64,000 nucleotides of DNA from Alkalihalobacterium alkalinitrilicum (GCF_002019605.1 NZ_KV917368.1:3293527-3357526); one strand, 5' to 3'; shown: positions 14,295 through 23,620, counted from the first letter of the stretch. Notes: generated by a model from the sequence alone, not told the origin. A program made the numbers and translations.

Positions 14295-15701
14295 TTAAAC
14301 CTCGCATTCAATTTCCGTACCGTCCAACAAAGTCACAATAATTTTTTCTCCTTTAAATACCGTCATCTTTTCAATTAGCTTAAAGTATAAATCTATATCA
14401 AACTCTGTTAATGTTGTAGCTTCCTTGAAAATTTCAATAAACTGTTCTGTTTTATATTTTTTTAGAAGATTGTCGCTTCCTTGCTGTCTCCACTTATTTA
14501 TAAAGTGATCTTTATTTTCTAGTATGACGTTAAATACATTTATAAAGGCTTGGTATAAAGTTCTATCATCTGTATGCTTATTCTCACAGCTCTTTTCACC
14601 TTTAATAGTGTATTTTCTGTTGCATCTCCAGATTTTCCTTCTTAGCGTTTCGTTTGTAGAGTTCCAAACCTTTCTGCCAAATGGACTGTCGCAATGGCCA
14701 CATAAAACTCTTCCTGCAAAAGGATTATCAATCGTAGCATAATCAACTTTTACAATCCCATGTTTCTCAGCAAAGGCTCGCCTTCTCTCCATTTCTAGCT
14801 GAACCGCTTCCCACATGTCTTTTGGGATAATCGCTGGATGGCTTTCTTCGACATAGTACCTTGGAATTTGGCCGGTATTTTGTACTCTCTTTTTTGTCAG
14901 ATAGTCGACTGTATAAGTCTTTTGCAGGAGAGCATCACCTTTATACTTTTCATTACTAAGCATTTTCCTTATGCTGCTTTCATACCATTTGGCTTTGCCG
15001 TTCCAGTTTGGAACACCATCTTCCTCAAGCTCTCTTGCTATCCTGTTCGGTCCCTTTCCATCCAGATAGTCTTTATAAATTCTTCTTACTATCTTAGCTT
15101 GCTTTTGATTAACGATAAGGTTGCCATCCTCATCTTTGTCATAACCCAGGAATTTTGTATGGTTAACTGCTACTTTTCCCTGTTCAAACCGCCGCCTAAT
15201 TCCCCAGGTTGAATTTTCCGAAATTGATCTACTCTCATCTTGGGCTAGACTGGAAAGGATACTTAACAAAACTTCACCCTTGGCATCTAATGTGTTAATG
15301 TTTTCTTTCTGAAAAATAACGCCAATTCCTAAGTCCTTCAGTTGCCTGACAAAATTCAAGCAATCTAGGGTGTTTCTTGCAAATCTTGATATTGATTTTG
15401 TAATGATCATGTCTATCTTTTTTTCCTTGCAGTCCTTAATCATTTTATTGAACTGCTCTCGCTTTTTCGTATTAGTTCCTGATATTCCTTCATCTGCGTA
15501 AATTCCTGCTAGTTCATAGTCGGGGTGGCTTGAAATGTAACTTGTATAATACTCAACTTGGGCTTCATAACTTGATAACTGTTCTAATTGGTCTGTCGAC
15601 ACTCGGCAATAAGCCGCCATCTTCTTTTTCTGTGGCTCTAACTGTTCTGAGTTGTTCAGGCAGGTTGCTCTTGCTGGTATAACTGTAATGTTTCTTGCCA
15701 T
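14295..15701 (-). CDS. Large serine recombinase (site-specific integrase/excisionase)
   Basis: 468 residues. The resolvase domain (about 27-175) holds the nucleophile in AAYCRVSTDQ, the DEGISGT loop and ITKSISRFARNT. A recombinase domain (about 185-290: GYDKDEDGNL, IVRRIYKDYLDGKGPNRIA) and a zinc-ribbon domain with CGHCDSPF and CNRKYTIKGEKSC follow. The C-terminal coiled region is short for the family. GAAGGAGG precedes the ATG. It overlaps the end of a second recombinase fragment by 137 bases. Such enzymes integrate phages and ICEs or excise elements from sporulation genes. It looks intact, but no clear attachment site or element body remains. Confidence 0.9.
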   Translation of the reverse strand: MARNITVIPARATCLNNSEQLEPQKKKMAAYCRVSTDQLEQLSSYEAQVEYYTSYISSHPDYELAGIYADEGISGTNTKKREQFNKMIKDCKEKKIDMIITKSISRFARNTLDCLNFVRQLKDLGIGVIFQKENINTLDAKGEVLLSILSSLAQDESRSISENSTWGIRRRFEQGKVAVNHTKFLGYDKDEDGNLIVNQKQAKIVRRIYKDYLDGKGPNRIARELEEDGVPNWNGKAKWYESSIRKMLSNEKYKGDALLQKTYTVDYLTKKRVQNTGQIPRYYVEESHPAIIPKDMWEAVQLEMERRRAFAEKHGIVKVDYATIDNPFAGRVLCGHCDSPFGRKVWNSTNETLRRKIWRCNRKYTIKGEKSCENKHTDDRTLYQAFINVFNVILENKDHFINKWRQQGSDNLLKKYKTEQFIEIFKEATTLTEFDIDLYFKLIEKMTVFKGEKIIVTLLDGTEIECEV

Positions 15702-16283
15702 CCTTTATAACCTCCTTCACAATGGTTTCTTCTTTTATATTGAGCCTGCCAACAACTTCATCATCGATTCTATTCCCTGAGCAAGCGTTTTTTCCATTTT
15801 TGATATAGTTGCTGCATTGCCATACAATTTTTCTACAGGGAAGCTTACTGTTCCAAGTTCGTCTTTTTAATGTTGAACCACATTTTCCACAGAATAACTT
15901 TCCTGTGAGGGGATATCTTGTTTGGTACTTTGTTCGATCTCCCACGTTCCCCTTAGCTTGAGCCCTAGATTCCCTCTCTTTTTGAACCTCATCCCACATT
16001 TTTTCTGGAATAATCGGTGGATGGTTATCTTCAATGTAATAGCTATCCACTTTACCATTATTTCGAATGGTTCCTTTCCTCAAATGGTCTGGTGTATAGT
16101 ATTTTTGCAATATGGCAGCTCCTTTATATTTTTCGTTTTTAAGAACATTCAAGATTGTACTTTCCTGCCATTTTCCACCTGCTACTGTAGGAGTGTAAGC
16201 TGCATTTAATTCTTTAGCTATCGTAAAGGCCCCTTTCCCCTTTAGATAATCCTTAAAAATCCTCCTGACTATCTCTGGATAGG
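15565..16283 (-). pseudogene. Second large serine recombinase, N-terminal half lost to an IS insertion
   Basis: The fragment starts inside the recombinase domain (YPEIVRRIFKDYLKGKGAF) and continues through DNHPPIIPEKMWDEV and the zinc ribbon CGKCGSTLKRRTW ... CSNYIKNGKNAC to a normal stop at 15565. The entire catalytic resolvase domain is missing. The break coincides with the left end of the IS3-family element, and no matching N-terminal half occurs on the far side, so the insertion was accompanied by or followed by a deletion. Tandem overlapping serine recombinases are typical of Bacillus and Clostridium integrative elements. Confidence 0.85.
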
Positions 16284-16353
16284 CTACACTTAGTTGGACA
16301 ATAAAAATAAGGGCTAGTAGAATAACATATAACGAGTGAGGAGCGAATCTACT

Positions 16354-16635
16354 ATGTCCAAAAAAAGAAGAACGTTTACCACAGAATTCAAGAAGCAAGT
16401 GGTTGCTTTATATGAAGGTGGAAAAAGTCGTCAAGATATTGTCCGTGAATATGAATTAACTCCGTCTGCTTTAGACAGGTGGATTACTCAGTTTCAACAG
16501 TCTGGTTCCTTCAAAGAGAAAGACAATCGAAGTCCAGAGGAACAAGAATTGATTGAGTTAAGAAAAAGAAATAAACAGCTAGAAATGGAAGTCGATATTT
16601 TAAAGCAAGCCGCGCTGATCATGGGGCGAAAATAG
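16354..16635 (+). CDS. IS3-family transposase OrfA
   Basis: 93 residues with a helix-turn-helix (TTEFKKQVVALYEGGKSRQ ... YELTPSALDRWI) and a leucine-zipper tail (ELIELRKRNKQLEMEVDILK). It binds the terminal repeats and partners OrfB. The ATG at 16354 is chosen because GAGGAGCG precedes it; an upstream GTG at 16336 lacks a site. The A-rich GCGAAAATAG at the stop is where a -1 ribosomal frameshift into OrfB would be expected. Confidence 0.88.
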   Translation: MSKKRRTFTTEFKKQVVALYEGGKSRQDIVREYELTPSALDRWITQFQQSGSFKEKDNRSPEEQELIELRKRNKQLEMEVDILKQAALIMGRK

Positions 16636-16676
16636 AAGTCATTGAGAAAAATCGGCACTTCTATTCGGTATCAGCA

Positions 16677-17495
16677 ATGTGCAAAGTCCTACAAATAGCT
16701 CGAAGCACCTTTTATTATGAAACAGAAGTAGCTGCTCAAAAAGAAAAGGAAAAGGCTACAGAAGAACAAGAATTAAAAGAAAAAATACTAAAAATCTTTA
16801 ATGAAAACCGTAAAGTATATGGAACTCGTAAAATAAAACGAGAGCTTTTAAAAGCGGGTCACAAGGTTTCCAGACGTCGCATAGGAAGGTTGATGAAAGA
16901 GCTCGGAATCCAATCGAAGTATGCACAACCTTCCTACAAACCAATGAGCTCTCAGCCAAATGAAGAATCCGTTCGAAACATATTAGATCAGGAATTCCAA
17001 GTGAATGAAGAAATGTCCGTACTGGTTAGTGATTTAACGTACGTCAAAGTAGGACATTATTGGAGCTACGTCTGTTTTTTAATTGATTTATATAATAGAG
17101 AAATAGTTGGTTATAGCGTTGGAAAACGCAAAGACGCAGCTTTAGTTCAACGCGCCTTCGCAACGGTTAATCGGCCATTAGAGAATGTAAAACTCTTTCA
17201 TACAGATCGCGGATCTGAGTTTAAAAACGTAGCTATTGATGAATTATTAAGTGAAAATGAGATTGAACGTTCATTGAGCGATAAAGGAAACCCTTATGAT
17301 AATGCAGTGGCAGAAGCGACATTTAAGATTCTAAAAACAGAACTAATTCATGGGGAGCAGTTCCATTCCCTTAACCACCTAGAACTTGAACTGTTTGATT
17401 ATATCAATTGGTACAATAACATCCGTTCGCACAGTGCCCTGGGGTATCAAAGTCCAGCAAGTTATCGAAACTTAGCCCCTAAAAAAATTGTTTGA
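16677..17495 (+). CDS. IS3-family transposase OrfB (DDE integrase)
   Basis: 272 residues from the first ATG; the frame is open upstream past the OrfA stop, so the natural product is probably an OrfAB fusion made by -1 frameshifting. The HTH_21 region (KVYGTRKIKRELLKAGH) precedes the rve-type core: VLVSDLTYVKVG (Asp), LFHTDRGSEFKN (Asp) and GNPYDNAVAEATFKILK (Glu). All three catalytic acids are present and the frame is intact, so the element may still be mobile. Confidence 0.92.
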   Translation: MCKVLQIARSTFYYETEVAAQKEKEKATEEQELKEKILKIFNENRKVYGTRKIKRELLKAGHKVSRRRIGRLMKELGIQSKYAQPSYKPMSSQPNEESVRNILDQEFQVNEEMSVLVSDLTYVKVGHYWSYVCFLIDLYNREIVGYSVGKRKDAALVQRAFATVNRPLENVKLFHTDRGSEFKNVAIDELLSENEIERSLSDKGNPYDNAVAEATFKILKTELIHGEQFHSLNHLELELFDYINWYNNIRSHSALGYQSPASYRNLAPKKIV

Positions 17496-17527
17496 TTTAG
17501 TGTTGACATACCACCACAAACAATAAA

Positions 17528-17602
17528 AAGAAAGGGTTCCCTATTATGAGTACCCCCAGCAAAACAGCCGAGGGAAAAGCTCATTGTAAGGAAACCCTTA
17601 TT
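17528..17602 (-). terminator. Extended hairpin, probable rlmCD terminator
   Basis: On the minus strand AAGGGTTTCC pairs with GGAACCCTT, with an inner ATGAG/CTCAT and CCC/GGG stem, and the structure is followed by TTCTTTTTATT. It begins about 20 bases past the rlmCD stop. The loop is longer than usual for an intrinsic terminator. Confidence 0.5.
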
Positions 17603-17623
17603 TTATAGGCTTATGCAGTTATT

Positions 17624-19003
17624 CTATTTATCCACTCTTGACATCATGACTACACACTCAACATGCATTGTATGAGGAAACATATCGACTGGTTGAACTT
17701 GCGTCGTCTTATATCCACCGTCTTCGAGTACCCGTAAATCTCGTGCTAGTGTCGCTGGATTACAGCTCACATAGACGACCCGTTTCGGCTTCATCTGAAT
17801 AATCGTATCAAGTAATGCTTCATCACAGCCTTTTCTTGGCGGGTCTACAACTATAACATCGGCACTTATGCCTTGTGCATACCACCATGGAATTACTTTT
17901 TCAGCTTCTCCAACTGCAAAGTCGACGTTTTCTATGTTATTTAATTTAGCATTCCTTTTCGCATCATCAATCGCTTGCGGAACAATTTCTACTCCATAGA
18001 CATGTTTGGCTTTTTGTGCTAAAAATAATGAGATTGTTCCAATTCCACAATACGCATCAATGACGATATCAACACTTGACAAATCTGCAAATTCTAACGC
18101 TTTATCATATAACACTTTCGTTTGCTCGGGGTTGACCTGATAAAAGGACCGAGCCGAAATAGCAAATTTCACATGACCAATATAGTCGTGAATGTACTCT
18201 TCTCCCCAAAGGACGTTCGTTTGATCCCCGAATATTACATTCGTTTTCTTACTGTTGATGTTATGTACGATCGACTTCACTTCTGGAAGGCGTACCTGAA
18301 TTTGTTTTATGAGCTGTTCTTTATGAGGTAGATCTGAAGTTCTAGTAACGAGTACAACCATTACTTCTTTCGTAATTAGACCATATCTTGCCACAACATG
18401 GCGAAGCGTCCCTCTATGCTTTTCTTCATCATATCCTTTAATGTTCAGTTTATTAGCAATATCTTTCACAACTTGAACAACTTGATCATTGGCCTCTTGT
18501 TGAATCAAACATTCCTCTATATCTATAATATGATGCGTCCTCTCTTGGTAAAAACCTGCAACCAAACCACCTTCACGTGTTGCGACAGGAACTTGTGCTT
18601 TGTTTCGGTAACGCCAAGGGTCTGACATCCCAAGAGTCGAGTGGATAGGAATTTCTGAAATTTTTCCAATTCGCTCTAGTACATCTTTTACCATTTTTTG
18701 TTTTTGTAAAAGCTGTGCTTCATAACTTAAATGCTGCAATTGACAGCCTCCACACTGATGATAGACTGGACACGGTGGCTCCACTCGATGTTCACTCGTT
18801 TCTAACCGTTCTATCAAACGGCCAAATCCGTAACCTTTATTAACTTTTGTGACTTTAATAATTCCTCGCTCGCCAGGAAGAGCCTTCGGTACAAAAAGAG
18901 TATATCCGTTGATTTTTGCAACTGCAGCTCCTTCATGCGTTAAATCTTCGAAAACGACTTCGTATTGTTGATTTTTTTGAACAGGTACATTCTGTTTACT
19001 CAT
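17624..19003 (-). CDS. rlmCD: 23S rRNA (uracil-5-)-methyltransferase, RumA/RlmCD family
   Basis: SAM-dependent enzyme making 5-methyluridine in 23S rRNA; the B. subtilis homologue modifies two sites. Of 459 residues, about 8-65 form the TRAM RNA-binding domain, then the [4Fe-4S] ligands in [14 protein letters not shown]. The C-terminal Rossmann methyltransferase has [26 protein letters not shown] and the catalytic cysteine in [13 protein letters not shown]. It is transcribed in the same direction as dagK, as in B. subtilis yerQ-yefA, but an IS now lies between them. Whether it makes one or both methylations cannot be told from sequence. Confidence 0.93.
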   Translation of the reverse strand: MSKQNVPVQKNQQYEVVFEDLTHEGAAVAKINGYTLFVPKALPGERGIIKVTKVNKGYGFGRLIERLETSEHRVEPPCPVYHQCGGCQLQHLSYEAQLLQKQKMVKDVLERIGKISEIPIHSTLGMSDPWRYRNKAQVPVATREGGLVAGFYQERTHHIIDIEECLIQQEANDQVVQVVKDIANKLNIKGYDEEKHRGTLRHVVARYGLITKEVMVVLVTRTSDLPHKEQLIKQIQVRLPEVKSIVHNINSKKTNVIFGDQTNVLWGEEYIHDYIGHVKFAISARSFYQVNPEQTKVLYDKALEFADLSSVDIVIDAYCGIGTISLFLAQKAKHVYGVEIVPQAIDDAKRNAKLNNIENVDFAVGEAEKVIPWWYAQGISADVIVVDPPRKGCDEALLDTIIQMKPKRVVYVSCNPATLARDLRVLEDGGYKTTQVQPVDMFPHTMHVECVVMMSRVDK

Positions 19004-19090
19004 CTTTTCTCTCTTCCTTTACGTTCCAAAATATGCTCCCATGATTGTAGCATAATTGACTGGTTATAAAAACTTTGACAAAAGATAAAG

Positions 19091-19222
19091 TGAAACTTTA
19101 TTCAGTAAGGGTCCTTCACCCTCACTGAATATTAGTTGAACCAATCGGGTTGTTACTAGCGCACTTCTCCCACTTAGCCTTTTCCTTCCTCAAAACCTTG
19201 AAGTGGGAATCTTAGCGCTAGT
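19091..19222. repeat. Two intergenic palindromes upstream of rlmCD
   Basis: TTCAGTAAGGGT/ACCCTCACTGAA makes a hairpin at 19091-19126. Immediately after, ACTAGCGC (19155-19162) pairs with GCGCTAGT (19215-19222), and inside them CCCACTT pairs with AAGTGGG, giving a 68-base imperfect cruciform. No gene overlaps. They could be terminator-like, a small MITE or a structured RNA. Confidence 0.5.
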
Positions 19223-19298
19223 TATAACGGGATAAACTCTTTTAACGCACAAAAAAAAGAGCACGTTCGGTGGTTACCCCCAAATGTTAGAGTTTTTA

Positions 19299-20111
19299 TT
19301 ATGCAGCTGATTGGTTGGAGTGAGTTCGGTATTCAACTGGACTCATCCCAGCCAATTTTTCTTTTGATCGTTCATGGTTATACCAGTAGATATATTCTTC
19401 AATTCGTCTTTTTAATTCTTCATAGCTTACCAATTCTTCCCCATAATACATTTCTTGCTTTAAAATCCCAAAGAAGTTCTCCATCGAAGCGTTGTCTGCG
19501 CAGGTTGCTTTACGTGACATGCTTTGAAAAATTTTGTTTTCTTTTAACACCTTTACCCATTTGTTGTGCTGATAATGCCAGCCTTGATCGGAATGGATGG
19601 TGGTTCGATAGGTTGCATGACTTTTTATTACTTCTATAGTTTCTTTTAAAGGTTCCATGACAAGATCTAACGTTGGACGTTTCTTGATTCCATACGCAGT
19701 AATTTCTCCATTATAAAGGTCAAGAATTGGATTTAAATATAACTTATCATCGCCAAGACACTTGAATTCTGTAATGTCGGTTACTAACTTTTGAAGAGGA
19801 ATAGGTGTACTAAAACGGCGTGATAATCGATTCTTCGCTACGTTTCCAACGTTCCCCTTATAGGAATTGTATTTACGCGATTTCCGCATAAATTTCACAC
19901 ATTTTAATCCCAATTCTCGCATGATGCGATACACTTTTTTATGGTTGATGGAATGACCTAATTTCTTTAATTCATTAGTGATTCGTTTATAACCATAACG
20001 TTCATTAAACTTTTTAAATAGATCTGTAATGATTTCTTTTAAGTTTGCGTCCGAATCTTCTTTGCCAGAATTTTTCACTTGGTAATGGTAAGTTGCTTCT
20101 GGGATGCCCAC
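19299..20111 (-). CDS. IS150-type transposase OrfB (DDE integrase)
   Basis: 270 residues. HTH_21 part RYGYKRITNELKKLGHSIN, then the integrase core with LVTDITEFKCLG (Asp), TTIHSDQGWHYQ (Asp) and CADNASMENFFGILKQEMY (Glu), ending in YNHERSKEKLAGMSPVEYR. The start lies 17 bases past the orfA stop; as in other IS150 members it is probably made mainly as a frameshift fusion with OrfA. No inactivating change is seen. Confidence 0.92.
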   Translation of the reverse strand: MGIPEATYHYQVKNSGKEDSDANLKEIITDLFKKFNERYGYKRITNELKKLGHSINHKKVYRIMRELGLKCVKFMRKSRKYNSYKGNVGNVAKNRLSRRFSTPIPLQKLVTDITEFKCLGDDKLYLNPILDLYNGEITAYGIKKRPTLDLVMEPLKETIEVIKSHATYRTTIHSDQGWHYQHNKWVKVLKENKIFQSMSRKATCADNASMENFFGILKQEMYYGEELVSYEELKRRIEEYIYWYNHERSKEKLAGMSPVEYRTHSNQSAA

Positions 20112-20128
20112 GACAAGGAGAACATCTT

Positions 20129-20689
20129 TTAATCGGAACCCTTCTTCTTTGAGTTCGAATGCGACCTTTGCTTGTGCTTTTCGTGGAAGGCACTCGGATT
20201 TTCCCGAAAAGCTCTCAACTTTTTTAAGTATGCTACTTCTAGCCTTAGTAATTCATTCTCTCGTTCTAATTCTTCTTCACGCGTCAGTTTTTTATTTTCG
20301 TTTTTCTTTTTGTTTGGTTTTTTAGACATAGAAGGTCGCCCCTTTGACTTTAGGTTCAGGCCTTCTATTCCTTGTTCATTAAATGTTTTCATCCAGCGGT
20401 GAATTAATGAAGGATTGTTCAATCTAAATTGATCAGCAGTTTCCTGATAAGAAGCACCTGTCTCTAGCATAAATTGTATCGTATCTAATTTAAATTGAAT
20501 AGAATAAGCTTCCTTCACCTTTTTTCGCTTTAATCCCTCAATTCCTTGGGTCTTAAAGGCTCTTACCCAATCTTGTAATGGTGTTTGAGAGGGCATATTG
20601 TATTTTTTCGCCAATAATTTATATCCAAGATCTCCATGTAAATACTCAGTAACAAGCTTTATTTTAAATTCCTCACTATATTTAGCCAT
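20129..20689 (-). CDS. IS150-type transposase OrfA (double helix-turn-helix)
   Basis: 186 residues with two helix-turn-helix units in tandem (EFKIKLVTEYLHGDLGYKLL and QFKLDTIQFMLETGASYQET), each followed by a W-rich recognition helix, then a basic linker and a leucine-zipper end (LTREEELERENELLRLEVA). It recognises the element ends. The long two-HTH OrfA is usual for the IS150 subgroup. Confidence 0.9.
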   Translation of the reverse strand: MAKYSEEFKIKLVTEYLHGDLGYKLLAKKYNMPSQTPLQDWVRAFKTQGIEGLKRKKVKEAYSIQFKLDTIQFMLETGASYQETADQFRLNNPSLIHRWMKTFNEQGIEGLNLKSKGRPSMSKKPNKKKNENKKLTREEELERENELLRLEVAYLKKLRAFRENPSAFHEKHKQRSHSNSKKKGSD

Positions 20690-20741
20690 AAAAACACCCC
20701 CAAAAGTTAGTTTTCTACTCTAACTTTTAGGGGTAACCACC

Positions 20742-20757
20742 GTTCACATGCTCTTTC
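20742..20757 (-). terminator. Upstream half of the presumed dagK terminator, split by the IS
   Basis: Removing 19269-20741 and one GTTC copy gives on the minus strand AAAGAGCA, the loop TGTGAACG, TGCTCTTT and a run of T (plus-strand halves 19251-19268 and 20742-20757). That is a standard intrinsic terminator just past the dagK stop. The IS sits in its loop. Confidence 0.75.
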
Positions 20758-20766
20758 TTGTTGACC

Positions 20767-21657
20767 CTACCTTTTGGGAGGACATAAAATTTGAAAATGT
20801 TGATATAAATTGACAAACTCAGCTGGTAGCATTCCACCATATTCGCCGTCGAGATTTAATTGCATTTTGCCATCAACATGTACTTTAATTCGATTGGCTT
20901 GAGTATAAATGACCTTCGAATGGTTGATATGTTCTCCTCGCACCGCCAAGCCGCCAATACGAACGAATTCAGGAAACGAAGTCTTTTTTACAATAATTAA
21001 ATCGAATAACCCATCTCGAATTGAGGCATCTGGCGCTAATTTTTCAAACCCACCGACGGAGTTTGTGTTCGAAACGAGGAACATCATAATTTCACCTTCA
21101 AAAAGCTTTCCATCATATTCAATCGTTACAGAAGTTGGAGAAATAGATGGTAACTTTTCAAGTCCTTTAACATAATAAGCAAGTTGTCCCATCAGCGTTT
21201 TCAACTTACTCGGCACTTCATACGTTAATTCGGTTAATGTTCCCCCTGCTGCAATATTGATGAAATATTGACTTCCTACTTTCCCAATATCAATTGGCTG
21301 CTGATGTTCGCCACATAATACATCACAAGCATCAACAATATCTCTTGGGATGTGAAGGGCTCTGGCAAAATCATTTGTTGTTCCACCAGGTAGTAGTCCT
21401 AATAACGGGCGGTTATCTAACTCTGCTAACCCATTAACAACTTCAAAGATTGTCCCATCCCCACCAGCTGCAATGACTAAATCAAATCCTCTTTCACCAG
21501 CTAATTTAGCCGCCTTTGTTGCACACCCCTCACCAGTAGTGGCATGTGCGGATGCTTCATAACCAACTTTTTCTAGACGCTCCAGGACATACGGCAAATT
21601 CTTCCGCATTTGCTCTCTACCCGAAGTCGGATTATAAATTACACGGGCTCTTTTCAT
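20767..21657 (-). CDS. dagK: Diacylglycerol kinase DagK
   Basis: Soluble lipid kinase that recycles diacylglycerol, left over from lipoteichoic acid synthesis, to phosphatidic acid. The 296 residues show the DAGK/LCB5 fold: RVIYNPTSGRE at the N terminus, the nucleotide loop IAAGGDGTIFEVVNGL, then GLLPGGTTNDFARAL. The ATG at 21657 has GGGAG five bases upstream; the GTG four codons earlier overlaps that site. As in B. subtilis it lies between gat genes and rlmCD, here with extra genes and an IS between. Confidence 0.93.
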   Translation of the reverse strand: MKRARVIYNPTSGREQMRKNLPYVLERLEKVGYEASAHATTGEGCATKAAKLAGERGFDLVIAAGGDGTIFEVVNGLAELDNRPLLGLLPGGTTNDFARALHIPRDIVDACDVLCGEHQQPIDIGKVGSQYFINIAAGGTLTELTYEVPSKLKTLMGQLAYYVKGLEKLPSISPTSVTIEYDGKLFEGEIMMFLVSNTNSVGGFEKLAPDASIRDGLFDLIIVKKTSFPEFVRIGGLAVRGEHINHSKVIYTQANRIKVHVDGKMQLNLDGEYGGMLPAEFVNLYQHFQILCPPKR

Positions 21658-21771
21658 TCTATCTCCCACTTTTACAAAGAATATCCATCTTATTACAATC
21701 TATTAATTTGTATGATAAGGGATACATTGACCTGATACAAGTCTTATCTATTACACAATATCACATAATGT

Positions 21772-22923
21772 TTATTTTTCTTCTTTTTGGTAGACAATTT
21801 CCCCGTCCACAAAAGTTACCCATGCATAACTATTTTGTCTAAGTGGGTGCGCATCCCAAATAACAATATCAGCATCTTTACCTATCTCAAGCGTCCCCGT
21901 TTGATCTTGGATTCCTAGTACGTCAGCAGCATATTTTGTTACCGAATTTAAGGCGGTTTGCTCAGACAATCCCTCTTTTACTGCAAGGTTTACTGATGTT
22001 TGTAAATACTGAATTGGAATAACAGGATGATCGGTTGTAATTGCAAATGGAACGTTCGCTTCTTCTAATGCTTTATACGTCTGCCATCCTTTATCTCGTA
22101 ACTCTACTTTACTTCGACTAGAGATCGTTGGGCCTACTGTAAACTTTGCGCCACTTTCAGCTAACAAGTGAGCAATTTGATGGCCTTCTGTTGTATGTTC
22201 CACACTTAAATCAAGATCAAACTCTTTGGCGATGCGAATTACCGTCATTATATCATCGGCTCGATGAGCATGTGCTCGAACTGGAATTTTTCTCTCCAAT
22301 GCTAACTGCAACGCTTCCAGTTCAAAATCAAATACATTTTCGCCCTTTTTCTTCTTTTCCATATAATGCTTTGCTTTTGAGAACTGTTCACGAAGAATTG
22401 CAGCCACAGCCATACGTGTCTTGGGAGCTCGTCCGTTATTACCGTGAGCAGATTTCGGGTTTTCTCCGAGTGCAATTTTTAAACCCGATGGTTCACGAAG
22501 AATCATTTCATCAACAGACTTTCCAAGCCTAATTTTGATACAAACCGTTAAGCCACCAATGACATTTGCACTCCCTGGTAAAACTTGAGCTGTTGTGACT
22601 CCTGCAGCCACCGCATCATTAAACCCTCCATCATAAGGGTAAATACCATCCAATGCTCGTAAGTGTGGCGTTACAGCTGAAGTTGTTTCGTTATAGTCTT
22701 GCCCTTCCCAACGTACACCTTCTTCATCAATTCCTAAATGCGTATGTGCGTCAATAAATCCAGCGGTAACATATTTCCCATTTGCATCAATCACCTGTGC
22801 TGTCGCTGGTATTTCTATATCTGCTTCATTACCTATATTTATAATCTTTCCATCTTCAAAAAGAATAGTTCCTTTCGTTATTTCTGTTTCACCTAAAATA
22901 TGTGCGTTAATAATGGCCTTCAT
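21772..22923 (-). CDS. Amidohydrolase-superfamily metal hydrolase
   Basis: 383 residues. A beta-sandwich flank and TIM barrel with metal ligands in GFIDAHTHLG, VRAHAHRADD, VEHTTEGHQI and AITTDHPVI, closing with GTLEIGKDADIVIWD. The set resembles the imidazolonepropionase/aryldialkylphosphatase branch of amidohydrolases, but no substrate can be named and there is no histidine-utilisation gene nearby. AAGGAGATGGG precedes the start. Transcribed alone; no signal peptide, so cytoplasmic. Confidence 0.85.
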   Translation of the reverse strand: MKAIINAHILGETEITKGTILFEDGKIINIGNEADIEIPATAQVIDANGKYVTAGFIDAHTHLGIDEEGVRWEGQDYNETTSAVTPHLRALDGIYPYDGGFNDAVAAGVTTAQVLPGSANVIGGLTVCIKIRLGKSVDEMILREPSGLKIALGENPKSAHGNNGRAPKTRMAVAAILREQFSKAKHYMEKKKKGENVFDFELEALQLALERKIPVRAHAHRADDIMTVIRIAKEFDLDLSVEHTTEGHQIAHLLAESGAKFTVGPTISSRSKVELRDKGWQTYKALEEANVPFAITTDHPVIPIQYLQTSVNLAVKEGLSEQTALNSVTKYAADVLGIQDQTGTLEIGKDADIVIWDAHPLRQNSYAWVTFVDGEIVYQKEEK

Positions 22924-23014
22924 TTTAATCCCATCTCCTTAAATGAAAAATCGATACCTTTATTTTATTACGGGTATCGAAATATATCAAAGACAAACTA
23001 TTCCATTTTTAAAA

Positions 23015-23620
23015 TTAACTTGTATACGACCTCGCATCATCTTCTTGCTTGCTACCAAAGAACATATTTTTCAAGAAAAATCCAACCACTGCTATTACAA
23101 ACACTAGAATTGATACAAGATAAATATTATGCTGTTGAAGACTTTCAATTCCTGAAACAACGATATATTTTCCAAAACTAAAGAAAATGGTACACCATAT
23201 GAAACAACTAGTATACGAAACTAGTGCAAATGTTAAAAATGAAAGTTTTCGAGTACCACATAAAAAAGGGATAGCATGTCGGATCCCAGCAAAAAAACAA
23301 CAGAAAAGAAGGGCATATGTGCCATGATTATCAATCATCTTTTTCCCTTTTTTTATTGCCGTTCTATTTACTAACTTACTAAGAAGTGGAGCACCTGCAA
23401 ACCGACCAATTAAAAACATAGTGGTTGTACTAGCAATTATTCCAAAATAAGCAGCTATAAATGCAGGAACCATTTGTAAATAATCGTTCGACAACCAACC
23501 AACACTTATCATAATAATTTCATTGGGCACGGGAAAGATAAACATACCTAACCACAGCCATAGAAATAATCCCCCATAACCGAACTCATATAATACTGCT
23601 ACATACGTTTCCCATTCCAT
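23015..23620 (-). CDS. DedA/VTT-family membrane protein
   Basis: 201 residues with about five hydrophobic segments. The family motifs are visible: FPVPNEIIMISVGWL near the N terminus and GRFAGAPLL, then FFAGIRHAIPFLCGTRKL, in the place of the G-x3-R...PxxAG motif of DedA proteins. Members move lipids or lipid carriers across the membrane (undecaprenyl phosphate or phosphatidylethanolamine flipping). The internal ATG at 23618-23620 is preferred over upstream ones because GGGAGAGGG precedes it. The specific substrate is unknown. Confidence 0.82.
   Translation of the reverse strand: MEWETYVAVLYEFGYGGLFLWLWLGMFIFPVPNEIIMISVGWLSNDYLQMVPAFIAAYFGIIASTTTMFLIGRFAGAPLLSKLVNRTAIKKGKKMIDNHGTYALLFCCFFAGIRHAIPFLCGTRKLSFLTFALVSYTSCFIWCTIFFSFGKYIVVSGIESLQQHNIYLVSILVFVIAVVGFFLKNMFFGSKQEDDARSYTS

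Larger units (their letters stand above)
16284..17508 (+). mobile_element. IS3-family insertion sequence
   Basis: Carries the two overlapping-frame genes typical of IS3. The ends are imperfect inverted repeats: left CTACACTTAGTTGGACAAT, right (reverse complement) TGTCAACACTAAATCAAACA, sharing ACACT and the ACAAT segment. The left boundary is inferred from where serine-recombinase coding stops and is uncertain by several bases. No target duplication could be confirmed because the right flank is not recombinase sequence. Confidence 0.75.
19269..20741 (-). mobile_element. IS3-family (IS150-type) insertion sequence
   Basis: 1473 bases bounded by 24-base inverted repeats GGTGGTTACCCCCAAATG.. and GGTGGTTACCCCTAAAAG.. 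(22 of 24 identical) with GTTC duplicated at both flanks (19265-19268, 20742-20745). It carries orfA and orfB on the minus strand. A secondary hairpin (CCCCCAAAAGTTAG / CTAACTTTTAGGGG) lies next to the right end. Both ORFs look intact. Confidence 0.9.
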
